Below are positions 42,079 to 51,500 of a stretch of DNA of 64,000 nt, piece after piece. Location: positions 10,809-74,808 of the forward strand of contig JBAYRN010000008.1 of the NCBI GenBank assembly GCA_041676625.1. The letters run 5' to 3'. The notes beneath the pieces were generated by a model, which did not search any database, was not told where the DNA came from, and was given only the letters and a program-made list of their open reading frames with translations. Numbering within the stretch: position 1 is the first letter of the stretch; the number at the start of each line of letters is the position of its first letter. The translations under genes and the position numbers were made by a program. This DNA comes from JAEXNA01 sp041676625 (GTDB taxonomy: Bacteria; Vulcanimicrobiota; Xenobia; Xenobiales; JADMJV01).

Positions 42079-43280
42079 GGGGAGTCGTGGAAGCGTCCGG
42101 ACGCCCCTCGCTGGAACTCTCCTGGAGCGAGTCCGGAGTAAAGCTCAGTTTCGACCGTCTGGAGACCTTGCTCTTTGACCAGGAGGGCCGGCCCATCAGT
42201 TGGACCCGGCCATTGCACAGCTATCGGCGGGGATACGACGGTGGGATCAAAGAGATCACGCGGTTCGGAGACGATGCCACCCACTATTACGACGCCCGAC
42301 TCCTGGAACCGGGCGAGGCCGTGCTCTGGCAGAAGGAGCTTCAGGAGCGCCTGCACTCGGCCTGGCAGCGACTGCGTCACCCGGCGCTGCGGCCGGCCCT
42401 GCAGTTCTGCTTTCCCTCCGACGAAGCCAACTTCACTCGGGTGTACAAACCGGTGGGCATCCTGCCCCCGAATCAGTACCGGGCCCTGGTGCTGCAACTG
42501 ACCCAGGGCTGTTCCTACAACCGCTGCACCTTCTGCAACTTCTACAAGAATCAGACCTACGCGGTGAAAACGATGAGCCAGTTTCGCACCCACGTGGCTG
42601 CCGCCGTGGCCTTTATGGGGCGGGCCCTGGGCCGTCGCCGTGGGGTGTTTCTGGGGGAAGCCAACGCCGGCAGTCTGCCCACCGAGGTGCTGGCCGATGC
42701 TCTGCAGGAGATCCGCGCAGCCTTCCCTCCGACCCTACGCGACCGCCAGGGACGCGGCTGCCACCCCTTGCAGTTTCACAAGGTGGGAGTTTTCCTCGAC
42801 ACCTTTACCCGAGTGCGGCCGGTGGAGGAGTGGAAAAGGCTGCGAGAGCTAGGGCTGAATTCAATCTATTTGGGCATGGAATCAGGCTCGGTTTCGGTGC
42901 TCCGGCTGCTGGGCAAGCCCGGGCACCCGCGGCGGGTGGAGCAGACCGTGGAGAGGCTCAAGCAAGCCGGCCTGAAGGTGCACCCGATCGTCATGACCGG
43001 GGCCGGAGGCCAGGCCCTGGCCGGGGAACATTTGAGCCAGACCGTCGACTCACTCAAGCGTATGCCCCTGGGCCCCGGCGACCAGGTCTACCTCTCGGAG
43101 TTTGCGGTGCATCCGGGTGAAGCCTACGAAAAACGCGCGGCCGACTTGCAAACCCGCCCCCTCGACCGACTGGAGTGTCGACAGCAGACCCGAGCCCTGC
43201 GAGAGGCGCTGGGCTATCCGGTCGGACCCGCCGCCCCTTCCACTTCGCTTTACGACGTGCGCCAATTCGTGTATGCCTGA
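42075..43280 (+). CDS. Radical SAM protein, B12-free type
   Basis: 401 residues from the GTG overlapping the upstream TGA. N-terminal 140 residues unassigned, then QLTQGCSYNRCTFCNFYKNQ (4Fe-4S cluster) and a barrel with FLGEANAGSLPTEVL, LNSIYLGMESGSVSVL, KVHPIVMTGAGGQAL. Resembles elongator/HemN-like or oxygen-independent radical SAM enzymes in layout; the reaction is unknown. Coupled to the SPASM-type gene, so the two probably form one pathway. Confidence 0.82.
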   Translation: MRGVVEASGRPSLELSWSESGVKLSFDRLETLLFDQEGRPISWTRPLHSYRRGYDGGIKEITRFGDDATHYYDARLLEPGEAVLWQKELQERLHSAWQRLRHPALRPALQFCFPSDEANFTRVYKPVGILPPNQYRALVLQLTQGCSYNRCTFCNFYKNQTYAVKTMSQFRTHVAAAVAFMGRALGRRRGVFLGEANAGSLPTEVLADALQEIRAAFPPTLRDRQGRGCHPLQFHKVGVFLDTFTRVRPVEEWKRLRELGLNSIYLGMESGSVSVLRLLGKPGHPRRVEQTVERLKQAGLKVHPIVMTGAGGQALAGEHLSQTVDSLKRMPLGPGDQVYLSEFAVHPGEAYEKRAADLQTRPLDRLECRQQTRALREALGYPVGPAAPSTSLYDVRQFVYA

Positions 43281-43366
43281 GGTATTGCTGGGCTGCGAGT
43301 TCGAGACTGCAAGGCCCCACCACTTATTTTCTGATCCAGATCAAGGCATCCGACAATGCGCTGCCT

Positions 43367-43372
43367 TAGACT
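43367..43372 (+). promoter_or_regulatory. -10 hexamer of a probable leaderless promoter
   Basis: TAGACT followed by exactly 6 nt and the ATG at 43379. No Shine-Dalgarno and no clear -35. Confidence 0.4.
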
Positions 43373-43378
43373 CCAGAA

Positions 43379-44974
43379 ATGAAATCTCAGTATGACGTGG
43401 CCATCGTGGGTGGTGGACACAACGGTTTGATCGCAGCGGGTCTTTTGGCCAAGCGCGGGCACAGGGTGGTGCTTTTCGAGAAGCGTCCCATGGTGGGAGG
43501 GGCGGCTGTCACCGAGACGCCGTGGGGCCCTGAATTCAAGATGACCAGTCTGTCTTACGTGATCAGCTTGATGCCCCCCACGGTGATGCGGGAGTTACGC
43601 CTGGCCGAATTTGGCTACAAGATCTATCCCCAGCACGGCTATTTCGTCCCTTACCCCGACGGCCGCTACCTGCAGATGCACGACGACAAGAACGAACAAC
43701 GTCGGCAGGTGGCCAAGTTCTCTAGCAAAGACGCCCAGGCCCTGGAGCGGTGGGACCACTGGCTTTCCGAGCTGGGTCGAACGTTGGGCCCTTTGCTCAC
43801 CGTTGTGCCACCCAAGATAGGCTCTAAGCACCCCAGAGATCTGTGGGATATGTTGAGCTTAGCCTGGAAGGTTCGGGGGTTGGATGTGTCCAGGGTAGGC
43901 GAGGTGACCCGTCTGTTTACCATGAGCGTGGCCGATCTGCTGGAGGAGTTCTTCGAGTCGCCGGAGGTGCTCGGCCTCTTCTCCGTAAGCGGGGTGATCG
44001 GGACTTGGGGCGGCCCCCGCTCACCAGGCACCGCCTACGTCATGGCACATCACAAGATCGGCGACGTGGGAGACGGCCAGATGGGCTCCTGGGGGTTTCC
44101 CGAGGGGGGAATGGGCGGGGCCACCCAGGCCATGAGAAGAGCGGCTGAAAGCTTCGGGGCCACCATCGTAACCGGGGCTCCCGTGCACCGGGTGAACACC
44201 AGGGCGGGCCGAGTGACGGGGGTGGTGCTGGAAAACGGGAACGCGATCAGTTGCCCCATCGTTATCACCACCGTTCATCCCAAGATCGCCTTCCTCCAGC
44301 ACCTGGACAAGAGCGAACTTCCAGAGAGTTTTGTCCAGGGGATCGAACGCTGGAAGACGCGCAGCGGGACCGTGAAGATCAACCTGGCGCTGGATCGGCT
44401 ACCCGAGTTTGCCTGCAAGCCAGGATTCGATCCGGAGGTGCACGGTGGGACCATCGTCCTGGCCCATTCCCTGGACCAGGTGGAGGGCGCTTTCCAGGAC
44501 GCGGTAGCGGGGCGCCCGGCCGAAAACGCCTTCGTCGATCTTTGCATTCCCTCGGTTTTCGATCGTAGCCTGGCCCCTCCCGGCAAGCACGTGATGTCCA
44601 TGTTTACCCAGTGGGTGCCTCACACTTACAGCAAAGCGCCTCACCGCCCGGAACTCGAGGCCTATGCGGACCGCATTATGGCACGCATGGAAGCTTTGGC
44701 CCCGGGTTTTACCAGTTCTATCCTCCATCGCCAGATCATAGGTCCTTACGAGATGGAGCACGAGTACGGTCTTCCCGGCGGCAACATCTTTCACGGAGAA
44801 CTCTCCCTGAACCAGATGTTTCACATGCGCCCGGTGCCCGGATGGGCCAACTTTCGAACCCCGGTCGAAGGCCTCTACCACGCCTCCTCAGCCACCCACG
44901 GAGGAGGCGGCGTGACTGGAATCCCCGCCTTGCAAGTGGTCAGGACTATCGAGAAAGCTGAACCGGTTCGGTAA
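43379..44974 (+). CDS. FAD-dependent phytoene-desaturase-like oxidoreductase
   Basis: 531 residues, PYROXD2/CrtI-like. DVAIVGGGHNGLIAAGLLAKRG is the FAD Rossmann motif, followed by LFEKRPMVGGAAVTE. The C-terminal substrate/FAD region has PGWANFRTPVEGLYHASS and HGGGGVTGIPAL. Acts on an isoprenoid, carotenoid or similar substrate; which one is unclear. The only nearby lipid-type gene is the hydroxylase at 60516, 16 kb away. Confidence 0.88.
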   Translation: MKSQYDVAIVGGGHNGLIAAGLLAKRGHRVVLFEKRPMVGGAAVTETPWGPEFKMTSLSYVISLMPPTVMRELRLAEFGYKIYPQHGYFVPYPDGRYLQMHDDKNEQRRQVAKFSSKDAQALERWDHWLSELGRTLGPLLTVVPPKIGSKHPRDLWDMLSLAWKVRGLDVSRVGEVTRLFTMSVADLLEEFFESPEVLGLFSVSGVIGTWGGPRSPGTAYVMAHHKIGDVGDGQMGSWGFPEGGMGGATQAMRRAAESFGATIVTGAPVHRVNTRAGRVTGVVLENGNAISCPIVITTVHPKIAFLQHLDKSELPESFVQGIERWKTRSGTVKINLALDRLPEFACKPGFDPEVHGGTIVLAHSLDQVEGAFQDAVAGRPAENAFVDLCIPSVFDRSLAPPGKHVMSMFTQWVPHTYSKAPHRPELEAYADRIMARMEALAPGFTSSILHRQIIGPYEMEHEYGLPGGNIFHGELSLNQMFHMRPVPGWANFRTPVEGLYHASSATHGGGGVTGIPALQVVRTIEKAEPVR

Positions 44975-45279
44975 AGGCTTATCGTAGAAATGGCCAGGGG
45001 TCGGTTGGAAAGTCTCCCCGAGTAGCAAAGGTTTCGGTATGGCAGCTCATCACGACTGTCTTCTGCAGCACGGTAGCCTGCCGGCGTTCGAGATGAGAAT
45101 GCTCTAGAGTCGGCCCTCGCAAGACCTCGTTACCGGCGGAACTACAAGCTGGAGACGAGTCTCTTGGAGTTGGCATGGCTGAATTTCTTTCTCAGCATTT
45201 CTGATCTCTCACCCAGTATGGTAAAGTCAGAGTTGTGCAATTTTCTTATGCCCAGATCATCCCCCGACGGAGAGACCTT
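44975..45279. other. Gap upstream of the nucleotidyltransferase
   Basis: About 300 nt with no supported gene. TATGGT at 45217-45222 is a candidate -10. A 65-codon minus-strand frame (44979-45176) has no homology I recognise and is not called. Confidence 0.4.
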
Positions 45280-45795
45280 GTGGACCTCAATGATATCTTT
45301 CGATTTGTCGCCCCCGAGGTGCGAACCGCCGCCATACAAACTTCCGAACAACTAAAAAAAATCGGCGTTCGTCACGCCTTGGCTGGAGGTCTGGCGGTGG
45401 GGGCCCACGGTTACGTGCGGGCGACCACCGATGTTGATTTTTTGGTGGGCGATGAGGCCTTTGAAAGCCACGGAGGCTTGGTCACTTTCAAGGCGGGTGT
45501 GCCCATTGAGGTCGGTGGGATCCGGGTCGATTACCTCTCTCCCGTCGCTCTGGGCGCCCACATGGAGAGAGCCCTGGAGCAAGCCCCTCAAAGCCTGGAA
45601 TTGGCGGTGGTTCCGATTGAGGCTTTGATCTACATGAAGCTAGTGGCCAAGAGAAGAAAGGATCTTTTAGACGTGGTGGAGCTGCTTCGGAGAGTGACCT
45701 GCGAGAAAGCGATCTCAGACTATTTGCAGACCCACTCCCCCGAGCTCTTGCCCCTCTTCCACACTTTGAGCGCGGAAGCGCTCGAAGATTCGTAA
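45280..45795 (+). CDS. Nucleotidyltransferase-fold protein (AbiEii/MNT-like)
   Basis: 171 residues if started at the GTG, which has GGAGA six nt before it; a GTG 45 nt upstream is an alternative. Core ALAGGLAVGAHGYVRATTDVDFLV carries the G[GS]-x(n)-DxD motif of nucleotidyltransferases, with VDYLSP and LIYMKLVAKRRKDLLD later. Often a toxin-antitoxin or abortive-infection component; no partner is visible here. Confidence 0.75.
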   Translation: MDLNDIFRFVAPEVRTAAIQTSEQLKKIGVRHALAGGLAVGAHGYVRATTDVDFLVGDEAFESHGGLVTFKAGVPIEVGGIRVDYLSPVALGAHMERALEQAPQSLELAVVPIEALIYMKLVAKRRKDLLDVVELLRRVTCEKAISDYLQTHSPELLPLFHTLSAEALEDS

Positions 45796-45835
45796 AGGCA
45801 CCGACCGGGATTACGCCCCTGAGAATGCTGGTACT

Positions 45836-46864
45836 TCACAGATTCGCCGTGATCTGCGAAATGGGCAATATCACCGCCACCGCTACGAAGCCGATAAAAA
45901 GCGCGACACCACTGATCAGCAGCGGCTCGATATACTCCACGAAGCGATCCAGGCGCGAGTAGGTTTCCATTTCGAGGTACGGGATGGTGGCTCGCATGGC
46001 ATCGGAAAGGCTGGAGGCGGTTTCTCCTAGCATGGCCATCTGGACCATGACGTTGGGATAGAGTTGGGGGCGGTGGCTCCACAGTTCGGACAGCGATTCT
46101 CCCGCGGAGACGCCGTTGATGACACGAGGCTCGTCGCGCAGGAGGACGGGGGTTCCGGTGGCCCGATAGGAGGCTTTGAGGGTGGCCAGGAGGGGGCGTC
46201 CGGATTCGAGCATGAGGGCAAAGGATGAGATAAAGCGCAGCGCGGCTACGTTGCCCAGTAGAGGGCCTAAGACGGGGAGCGAGTGGAGCAAGATGGAGAG
46301 TCGCTGCCGGTAAACTTCCCGGCGGTATAAGGAAACAGCCGCGAATCCCACCACAACCAATAAAAAATAGAAGAATGGTCCGCTCAGCATCCGGGTCAAT
46401 AGAGTCAAGACCTGGGTGGGCCAGGACGATTCGTAGAGATCGCTGGAGAACGATTCCATGAGCTTGGGAATAACGGTGTTAAACAGGACCAGGACCATGA
46501 CTAGGGAGAGGCCCATAACCAGCGCGGGATAGGTGAGGGCTTTCTTGACCCGGGCTTTCAGGTCCGCTTCCCGTTCGAGCCACTCGTCCAGAAACTGCAA
46601 GGTCGAACTGATCTGGCCCGACATCTCGGCGCTGGCAATGGAGCCGGTGTAGTAATCGGGAAATTCGTTCGGGTACCGGCTCAAGGCGTTGGAGAAGGTG
46701 TGTCCCTGGACCAGCAGTTGCGAGATGCCCCCGACCACCTTGGACCAGCCTGGATCGTCGTCTTTGGAAAGTAGCTCCAGGGCATTGACTAGAGGAACCC
46801 CGGAGGCCAGCATCACTCGCAACTGCTTGGTAAACTGTTGGCGCTTCTGAGACCTAGAATTCAT
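45836..46864 (-). CDS. Type II secretion/pilus inner-membrane protein, GspF/PilC type
   Basis: 342 residues, shorter than the usual 400 because the first ~50 are reduced. Two T2SF domains, each with FxxQLxxMLxSGVPLxxAL-like starts (QFTKQLRVMLASGVPLVNAL and FISSFALMLESGRPLLATL), and three hydrophobic segments. Platform of the pseudopilus assembly machine. The pilin genes on the same strand lie upstream. No assembly ATPase or prepilin peptidase is in the window. Confidence 0.88.
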   Translation of the reverse strand: MNSRSQKRQQFTKQLRVMLASGVPLVNALELLSKDDDPGWSKVVGGISQLLVQGHTFSNALSRYPNEFPDYYTGSIASAEMSGQISSTLQFLDEWLEREADLKARVKKALTYPALVMGLSLVMVLVLFNTVIPKLMESFSSDLYESSWPTQVLTLLTRMLSGPFFYFLLVVVGFAAVSLYRREVYRQRLSILLHSLPVLGPLLGNVAALRFISSFALMLESGRPLLATLKASYRATGTPVLLRDEPRVINGVSAGESLSELWSHRPQLYPNVMVQMAMLGETASSLSDAMRATIPYLEMETYSRLDRFVEYIEPLLISGVALFIGFVAVAVILPISQITANL

Positions 46865-46871
46865 GCTCTTT

Positions 46872-47327
46872 CTAAATGTTCTGGCCTTCCCGCCAATGGG
46901 AAAAGCTGAAAGTGCGGAGATCCAAGACGGAAGCGACTCGGTATCGTGCCAGGGGTTGCTTCACGGAACCCACGGTACCGACGCTGAGCAAAAAGATCAG
47001 GTCTTCAGCATCTCGAGTTCGGTCTATCGTGCACTGATAGGTGCCGACGACTTTGGCGGGGTTGTCCGGGTGCCGCAGCACTTCCTGGTAGCTGAAAATT
47101 TTCTGCTCATCGGGTACGCCGGTGGGAAAGAACGAGTCCTTGGCCAGTTTGACGATCATGTCTTCCATGCCCGCTAGGGCCAACGCCCTTGCCTGAGTGG
47201 CGTAGACGGTAGCCCGAGCGTTGGCGTAGACACCTCGACGTGCCCCGATCAGGTAGAGGCCGACGATGGCTATAAGGACACTCACCAGCAAGGCGAAGAC
47301 GAGCGCCGAACCTCTACGCCCTCTCAT
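46872..47327 (-). CDS. PilX/GspK-like minor pilus protein
   Basis: 151 residues from the ATG that overlaps the upstream stop (ATGA). Short basic leader MRGRRG then SALVFALLVSVLIAIVGLYLIGA, the hydrophobic assembly helix, and a soluble domain with AGMEDMIVKLA. Lacks a conserved Glu at +5 (ALVFA), as GspK/PilX types often do. Confidence 0.7.
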   Translation of the reverse strand: MRGRRGSALVFALLVSVLIAIVGLYLIGARRGVYANARATVYATQARALALAGMEDMIVKLAKDSFFPTGVPDEQKIFSYQEVLRHPDNPAKVVGTYQCTIDRTRDAEDLIFLLSVGTVGSVKQPLARYRVASVLDLRTFSFSHWREGQNI

Positions 47328-47830
47328 AGCGCCGGACACCAGAAATTCCAAGTTAGCCGGCGCGCCCTCTGTCCCGCAGTGAACCCGACCGTAACCTGCA
47401 CGTCCGAGGCTTCCCGAACAGCTTCGAATTGGTCCAACTCGATGAGCGGCTCAAGGACATCATTAGTGGAGATACGGCGTGTGAGTTGGCCGTCGGTGAA
47501 CTGGTAATTTACCTGGATGGGTGGGACCTCGGCGGGATTATCGGTCATCACCAGCAGCTCTTGCCAGGGTACGCTATAGTCGTTTCGCTCGATCCGCAAC
47601 TGTCCGCTGGCCGCGCTCACGCTGACCGCGTCCGAGAGGTCTCGTCTTAGGAGTTCCTGGACAAAAGTGATCTCGCTGATCTCGCGTCCCTGCTGGCTCT
47701 TCATGGCTCTCAAACTGGTTTGCAATAATGTGACCACCGCCGACAAGATCAAAAAGATGATGAAAGCGGTCACCAGACCTTCAAAAAGCGTGAGCCCTCG
47801 CTGCTCGGTGAAGGGCTTTCTATTCCACAT
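47324..47830 (-). CDS. Pseudopilin (PilW/GspJ-like)
   Basis: 168 residues. Prepilin leader ending QRG, then LTLFEGLVTAFIIFLILSAVV, with Glu5 present. Soluble beta-rich remainder. The ATG lies just inside the 3' end of the upstream pilin gene. ATGA overlap with the next. Confidence 0.8.
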   Translation of the reverse strand: MWNRKPFTEQRGLTLFEGLVTAFIIFLILSAVVTLLQTSLRAMKSQQGREISEITFVQELLRRDLSDAVSVSAASGQLRIERNDYSVPWQELLVMTDNPAEVPPIQVNYQFTDGQLTRRISTNDVLEPLIELDQFEAVREASDVQVTVGFTAGQRARRLTWNFWCPAL

Positions 47831-48575
47831 TTTCAAGCTCGATGGACCCCGTCTTGACCACGTTACGAAACTGGGCCCGAACAGTGACCCGACAGGTTCC
47901 GGGATAGTATTCGAAGCGACTGGCGGAGGATTTGAAGCGGTTGACATAGAGCGCGGTCTGGCCGTCACGGGAGACTTCCTGAATGCTGCCCAGTCCGGTC
48001 AGGGGCTCGACGTACCAGGTAAACACCAGATCCTTCACGGCCCCCGTACTGGCGGTGAGTTCCAAGGTACCGTCGGGGGGAACGGTGGTCCCCCCGTCGG
48101 CGGTCACCTCGACTTCAAAATCCGCCGCCCGCCAATCACTGATCAGGCTGAACACCTCCACCGAGTCCCGGGCGCTGTCGGACCACCCCACCTGAATCCG
48201 GACCAGGCGAGCGGAGTTTTCGAAGACCTTGCGATCTTCTTCGGGCAACTGCGACTCCAAACTGCTGTTCGGCAAATGCAGCCTATGGGGAGTGACCTGC
48301 AAGCGCACGCGAAAGGCGGAATCGGACTCGCTGGTATAGGCCTGCCCGTCGAAGGGGTCGAGTTCGGCCATGCCATACCGGGTGGCGTGTCCCCGCATCT
48401 TGTCCAGTTCGTTGGAAGCGATCATACTAGCCATCAGATACTGCTCTGATTGGGCCTGGGTCTGAAGACTGGTATCCACCAGAGCAGCCACCACCAGCAT
48501 AGAGGTCAACAATAGGAAGGCAGCGATGATCGCTTCTACCAGTGTAAAGGCGGGCCTTCTAGAAGGTGATGGCAT
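47820..48575 (-). CDS. Pseudopilin (PilV/GspI-like)
   Basis: 251 residues. MPSPSRRPA then FTLVEAIIAAFLLLTSMLVVAAL: type IV prepilin leader with Glu5; the -1 residue is Ala instead of Gly. Remainder beta-rich and soluble, ends SIELENVE. Overlaps both neighbours, same operon. Confidence 0.85.
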   Translation of the reverse strand: MPSPSRRPAFTLVEAIIAAFLLLTSMLVVAALVDTSLQTQAQSEQYLMASMIASNELDKMRGHATRYGMAELDPFDGQAYTSESDSAFRVRLQVTPHRLHLPNSSLESQLPEEDRKVFENSARLVRIQVGWSDSARDSVEVFSLISDWRAADFEVEVTADGGTTVPPDGTLELTASTGAVKDLVFTWYVEPLTGLGSIQEVSRDGQTALYVNRFKSSASRFEYYPGTCRVTVRAQFRNVVKTGSIELENVE

Positions 48576-50799
48576 AACTGGTCACGCCACCGAGATCGAC
48601 CCCGATCTGGACGGTACCTGAACCATCGGTGTCGGCTTTCATCAGTTGGGAATCGCTGCTGCCGGGGACTCCGACGATGTAGAGCACACTCCGGCCATCA
48701 GGCGTGACCAGGGGATGAGATACTCCCGAGGGAACGCCCAGCGAGAGGGCCTCCTCGACAATGGTGGCGGTGCCCGCGGGAGCATCGGAGGCGGGCAAAA
48801 TGACTCGATGAACATGCAAAGAGGTGGAGGATTCTCCCAGCCTGGTCAGATAGCAAAGCCACTGACCGTTACTTGACCAGGCCGGAACCCCCACGATCTG
48901 GGCACCGACCGATACCGTGGCGTCGGCTACCCACTTCCCCAGACCACCGACGTTGCGCTGGATGGATAGACTGGGCGGCGTGCTGCCTCCTCCTCTGGCC
49001 GGTAGGGCGCAGAAATTCGGATTATCCGGGTTGAAAGCGGCCCCCTCGACACTGGCCGCTTCGTGCACACCAAACGAGGAAACGTCGGGACGCAGCCCCG
49101 AAACCATTGCGTAAGTCAGGGAACTACCGACCCGGTCATAAGTCGTGGTCCCAGCTTCTTCGTCCACGTTGCCCTCGGCGTCGTAGGTCGGACCCTCTAC
49201 GGTCCCGACGCTCAAAACCGAGTACTGCAGAGCCCCCCGTTGGTTGCCCATCCAGTCACCACCCGAGGTGACATCGCCGGCCACCGCCGTCTGGGATCCG
49301 CCGTTGGAAACGTGGAGCACGCTCAAGGTGTAGGTGGTGACCGTGGAAACGGTGGGACCGTCGGTCCCCAGAGTATTGAAAGTGTGCTGACTGGGCCCGT
49401 GCAGATACTTCAAGTACATCCCGGAAGGATCAACCTCGAATCCACTCGCATCGGGAGGAAAACTGCTGACCACCTGCCGGCTGGTTCCGTCGGCGTTGTA
49501 TCGGACGAAATCGTATCCCCCACCTTCAGCCTGCGCCAGAACGAACAGTTTGGTGCCATCCGCCGACCAGATCGGATGCTCTTCCTGGATCCCGGGCGGA
49601 GTGATGGATACCAACTCTCCCCCGTTCAGATTGGCTAGGTGGATTTCGTTATTAGCCGATTGCAAGGCTAATCGATTATCGATCAAGGTCTGCAGAACCG
49701 GTAGCACCGAGGCGTCGGACGCGGCCTCGGTCGTCAGCCCGCGGGGGTTACTGATCACGACTCCGAAGTCGTAGGAGACCTGGGGCTCGGCATCGGCCGG
49801 GGGTCGCCAACCTACCGAACCCACCCAGCGGCCATTGAGATACTCCATGCGTACCGGACCGTCGGCGGCCAGGGTTCCGGGCGGGCCATCACTCGGTGTC
49901 ACCGTGACCTCCATAAAGAGCGGCCCCCCACCGGCATCGGTTGCTTCTGCCGTTATGATGGCTAACCCGTACTCCTTGGAGCGGGTATCTCCGGAGATGG
50001 GGTGGATCTCGATGTAGGTCTTGCCCATTCCCACTGGTCCGCCGTGTACGGAACTTCGAGGAGAAAAGCTGATATCCTGAATCACCGGTCCCGAGGTCGG
50101 TGGGGGCTCCTGGGGGTCCAAACGGGTCAGAGGGGGTTGTTCGGTGGTTTGCACCAATTCCGTGGAGGCGTTGTAAAGCCCCTTGACCAGGCTGATGGAA
50201 CCGGAGGGCTGAACCACCACCGTGTTCGGGTTCTGGGTGGCTTCCAGGGTTCCGAAAAACCTTTCGCCCAAACCGTAATCGAGGGCGTTATCCACCACCA
50301 AGCAGACGGCCCCGTTTTGCTGAGGCAGATTGGTCTGAATGGAGCCGTCTGGACGAAACAGGATGACGTTGTAATCCCCCAGCTCGTCGACTCGCTCTTG
50401 CTCGATGGTGGCCGTGGTCATCCATGCTTGCTGCGTGGGCCAGGTGCCGGCGAAGATATAGCTATCGTACTCCTGGTCGAAGTTGCACACTCTTACCGGA
50501 TTCAGGATATCTTCTCCCTGATAGACGCGAAAGCTGCGACAGGCTGCTCCACCGGCCACCGCAGGGAAGGCCACCAGAATCTCGGTCTGCTCCTGAGCTG
50601 CCATAGCGCGGGCTGCCCTCAACTCCTCGGTGAGCGCCCGGGCCAACCCCTCGCTCTTGAGCCGGTCAGAACTGGCGCGAACATTGAGCAAGAACGAAAA
50701 AGCCAGTACAGAAGCCAGGGCCATCACAACCAGTATCTCTGGAAGTGAGAACCCGCGTGCTTTCTTGCTCTGACTAATTTCCACCACGCCTCCCTTCAT
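48559..50799 (-). CDS. Giant pseudopilin fused to a TolB-like beta-propeller
   Basis: 746 residues from the ATG; GGGAGG and GTGs just inside make the exact start uncertain. Prepilin leader KKARG then FSLPEILVVMALASVLAFSFLL (Glu5), and a FimT/GspH-like N-domain to about 190. The rest has repeated propeller blades with HPIWSADGTKLFVLA, VPAWSSNGQWLCYLT, HPLVTPDGRSVLYIVG motifs typical of TolB/WD40-like domains. Such a fusion at the pilus tip would be a large adhesion or ligand-binding head; function is inference. Confidence 0.78.
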   Translation of the reverse strand: MKGGVVEISQSKKARGFSLPEILVVMALASVLAFSFLLNVRASSDRLKSEGLARALTEELRAARAMAAQEQTEILVAFPAVAGGAACRSFRVYQGEDILNPVRVCNFDQEYDSYIFAGTWPTQQAWMTTATIEQERVDELGDYNVILFRPDGSIQTNLPQQNGAVCLVVDNALDYGLGERFFGTLEATQNPNTVVVQPSGSISLVKGLYNASTELVQTTEQPPLTRLDPQEPPPTSGPVIQDISFSPRSSVHGGPVGMGKTYIEIHPISGDTRSKEYGLAIITAEATDAGGGPLFMEVTVTPSDGPPGTLAADGPVRMEYLNGRWVGSVGWRPPADAEPQVSYDFGVVISNPRGLTTEAASDASVLPVLQTLIDNRLALQSANNEIHLANLNGGELVSITPPGIQEEHPIWSADGTKLFVLAQAEGGGYDFVRYNADGTSRQVVSSFPPDASGFEVDPSGMYLKYLHGPSQHTFNTLGTDGPTVSTVTTYTLSVLHVSNGGSQTAVAGDVTSGGDWMGNQRGALQYSVLSVGTVEGPTYDAEGNVDEEAGTTTYDRVGSSLTYAMVSGLRPDVSSFGVHEAASVEGAAFNPDNPNFCALPARGGGSTPPSLSIQRNVGGLGKWVADATVSVGAQIVGVPAWSSNGQWLCYLTRLGESSTSLHVHRVILPASDAPAGTATIVEEALSLGVPSGVSHPLVTPDGRSVLYIVGVPGSSDSQLMKADTDGSGTVQIGVDLGGVTSYAITF

Positions 50800-50827
50800 T
50801 AGTTGTTCGTAAGCAATGGCTAGAATC

Positions 50828-51367
50828 CTATTGCCCGCTCTGGATTTGGTCCGGCGGATAAGGCTTGGCATCTTTACCAGACAATGTTGGCTTCGGCGTC
50901 GTTGGTGAAGGCCAGCCTGCCCCGCCGTCCACGTCATCGCCGGGATCCATCGCCCCCAATTCGTACACCAAAAGATTGAGGTCTGCCGTTGCGGTTTTAA
51001 AGTACTCGATGGCCAGGTCCGCGTTCTCTGCGTGATCTGTCCGGTAAAGCTGCTCAAGATAGCGAAGTCCCTCGAAAAAAGCTTCAAGACACTTAGGCGG
51101 GGCGTTGTCGACCAGAGTGTTGCCCATGAACTGCCAGATGAAAGCGCGCGTCCGAGTCAGCGATTCCGATTCGGCCTCCACTCGAAGTTTGAGTTCTGCG
51201 GTATCGATGCTGCCAGTGATTCGTCGCCGAAGATTCACAACGTTCTGCTGGCTCGCTTCCAGATAGCGCTCCATGGCCCACCGAACGCGGCGCCAGTCCG
51301 GCTCCTCTTGATCCGAGATTCGAGCGTTGGCGGCCGCTTCTCGTGCTTGTTGAAGTGGGTCCTTCAT
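50828..51367 (-). CDS. Hypothetical protein
   Basis: 179 residues, charged and helical (MERYLEASQQNVVNLRRRI, AFFEGLRYLEQLYRTDHAEN) with a Pro/Gly-rich tail. No signal peptide or domain recognised. First gene of the pseudopilin operon, 28 nt before the propeller pilin. Confidence 0.65.
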   Translation of the reverse strand: MKDPLQQAREAAANARISDQEEPDWRRVRWAMERYLEASQQNVVNLRRRITGSIDTAELKLRVEAESESLTRTRAFIWQFMGNTLVDNAPPKCLEAFFEGLRYLEQLYRTDHAENADLAIEYFKTATADLNLLVYELGAMDPGDDVDGGAGWPSPTTPKPTLSGKDAKPYPPDQIQSGQ

Positions 51368-51500
51368 CCATTCTGTATTCGAGGATCTCGGGTAAAGTTC
51401 CCGGTCGACACTTGAATGCTCGTCCAGAAATTCTAGTGTATAATTCGACTCGTGGACAGAAAGCGAACAGCTTTACGACAATGAAATTTGAGGAGTACAA

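Noticed and set aside
44979..45176. 65-codon minus-strand frame
   Set aside because: No homology, no ribosome site, no operon context.
51093..51500. 135-codon minus frame after the excisionase-type gene, considered as a missing toxin
   Set aside because: No PIN or other toxin motif, and it overlaps the better-supported gene at 50828-51367.
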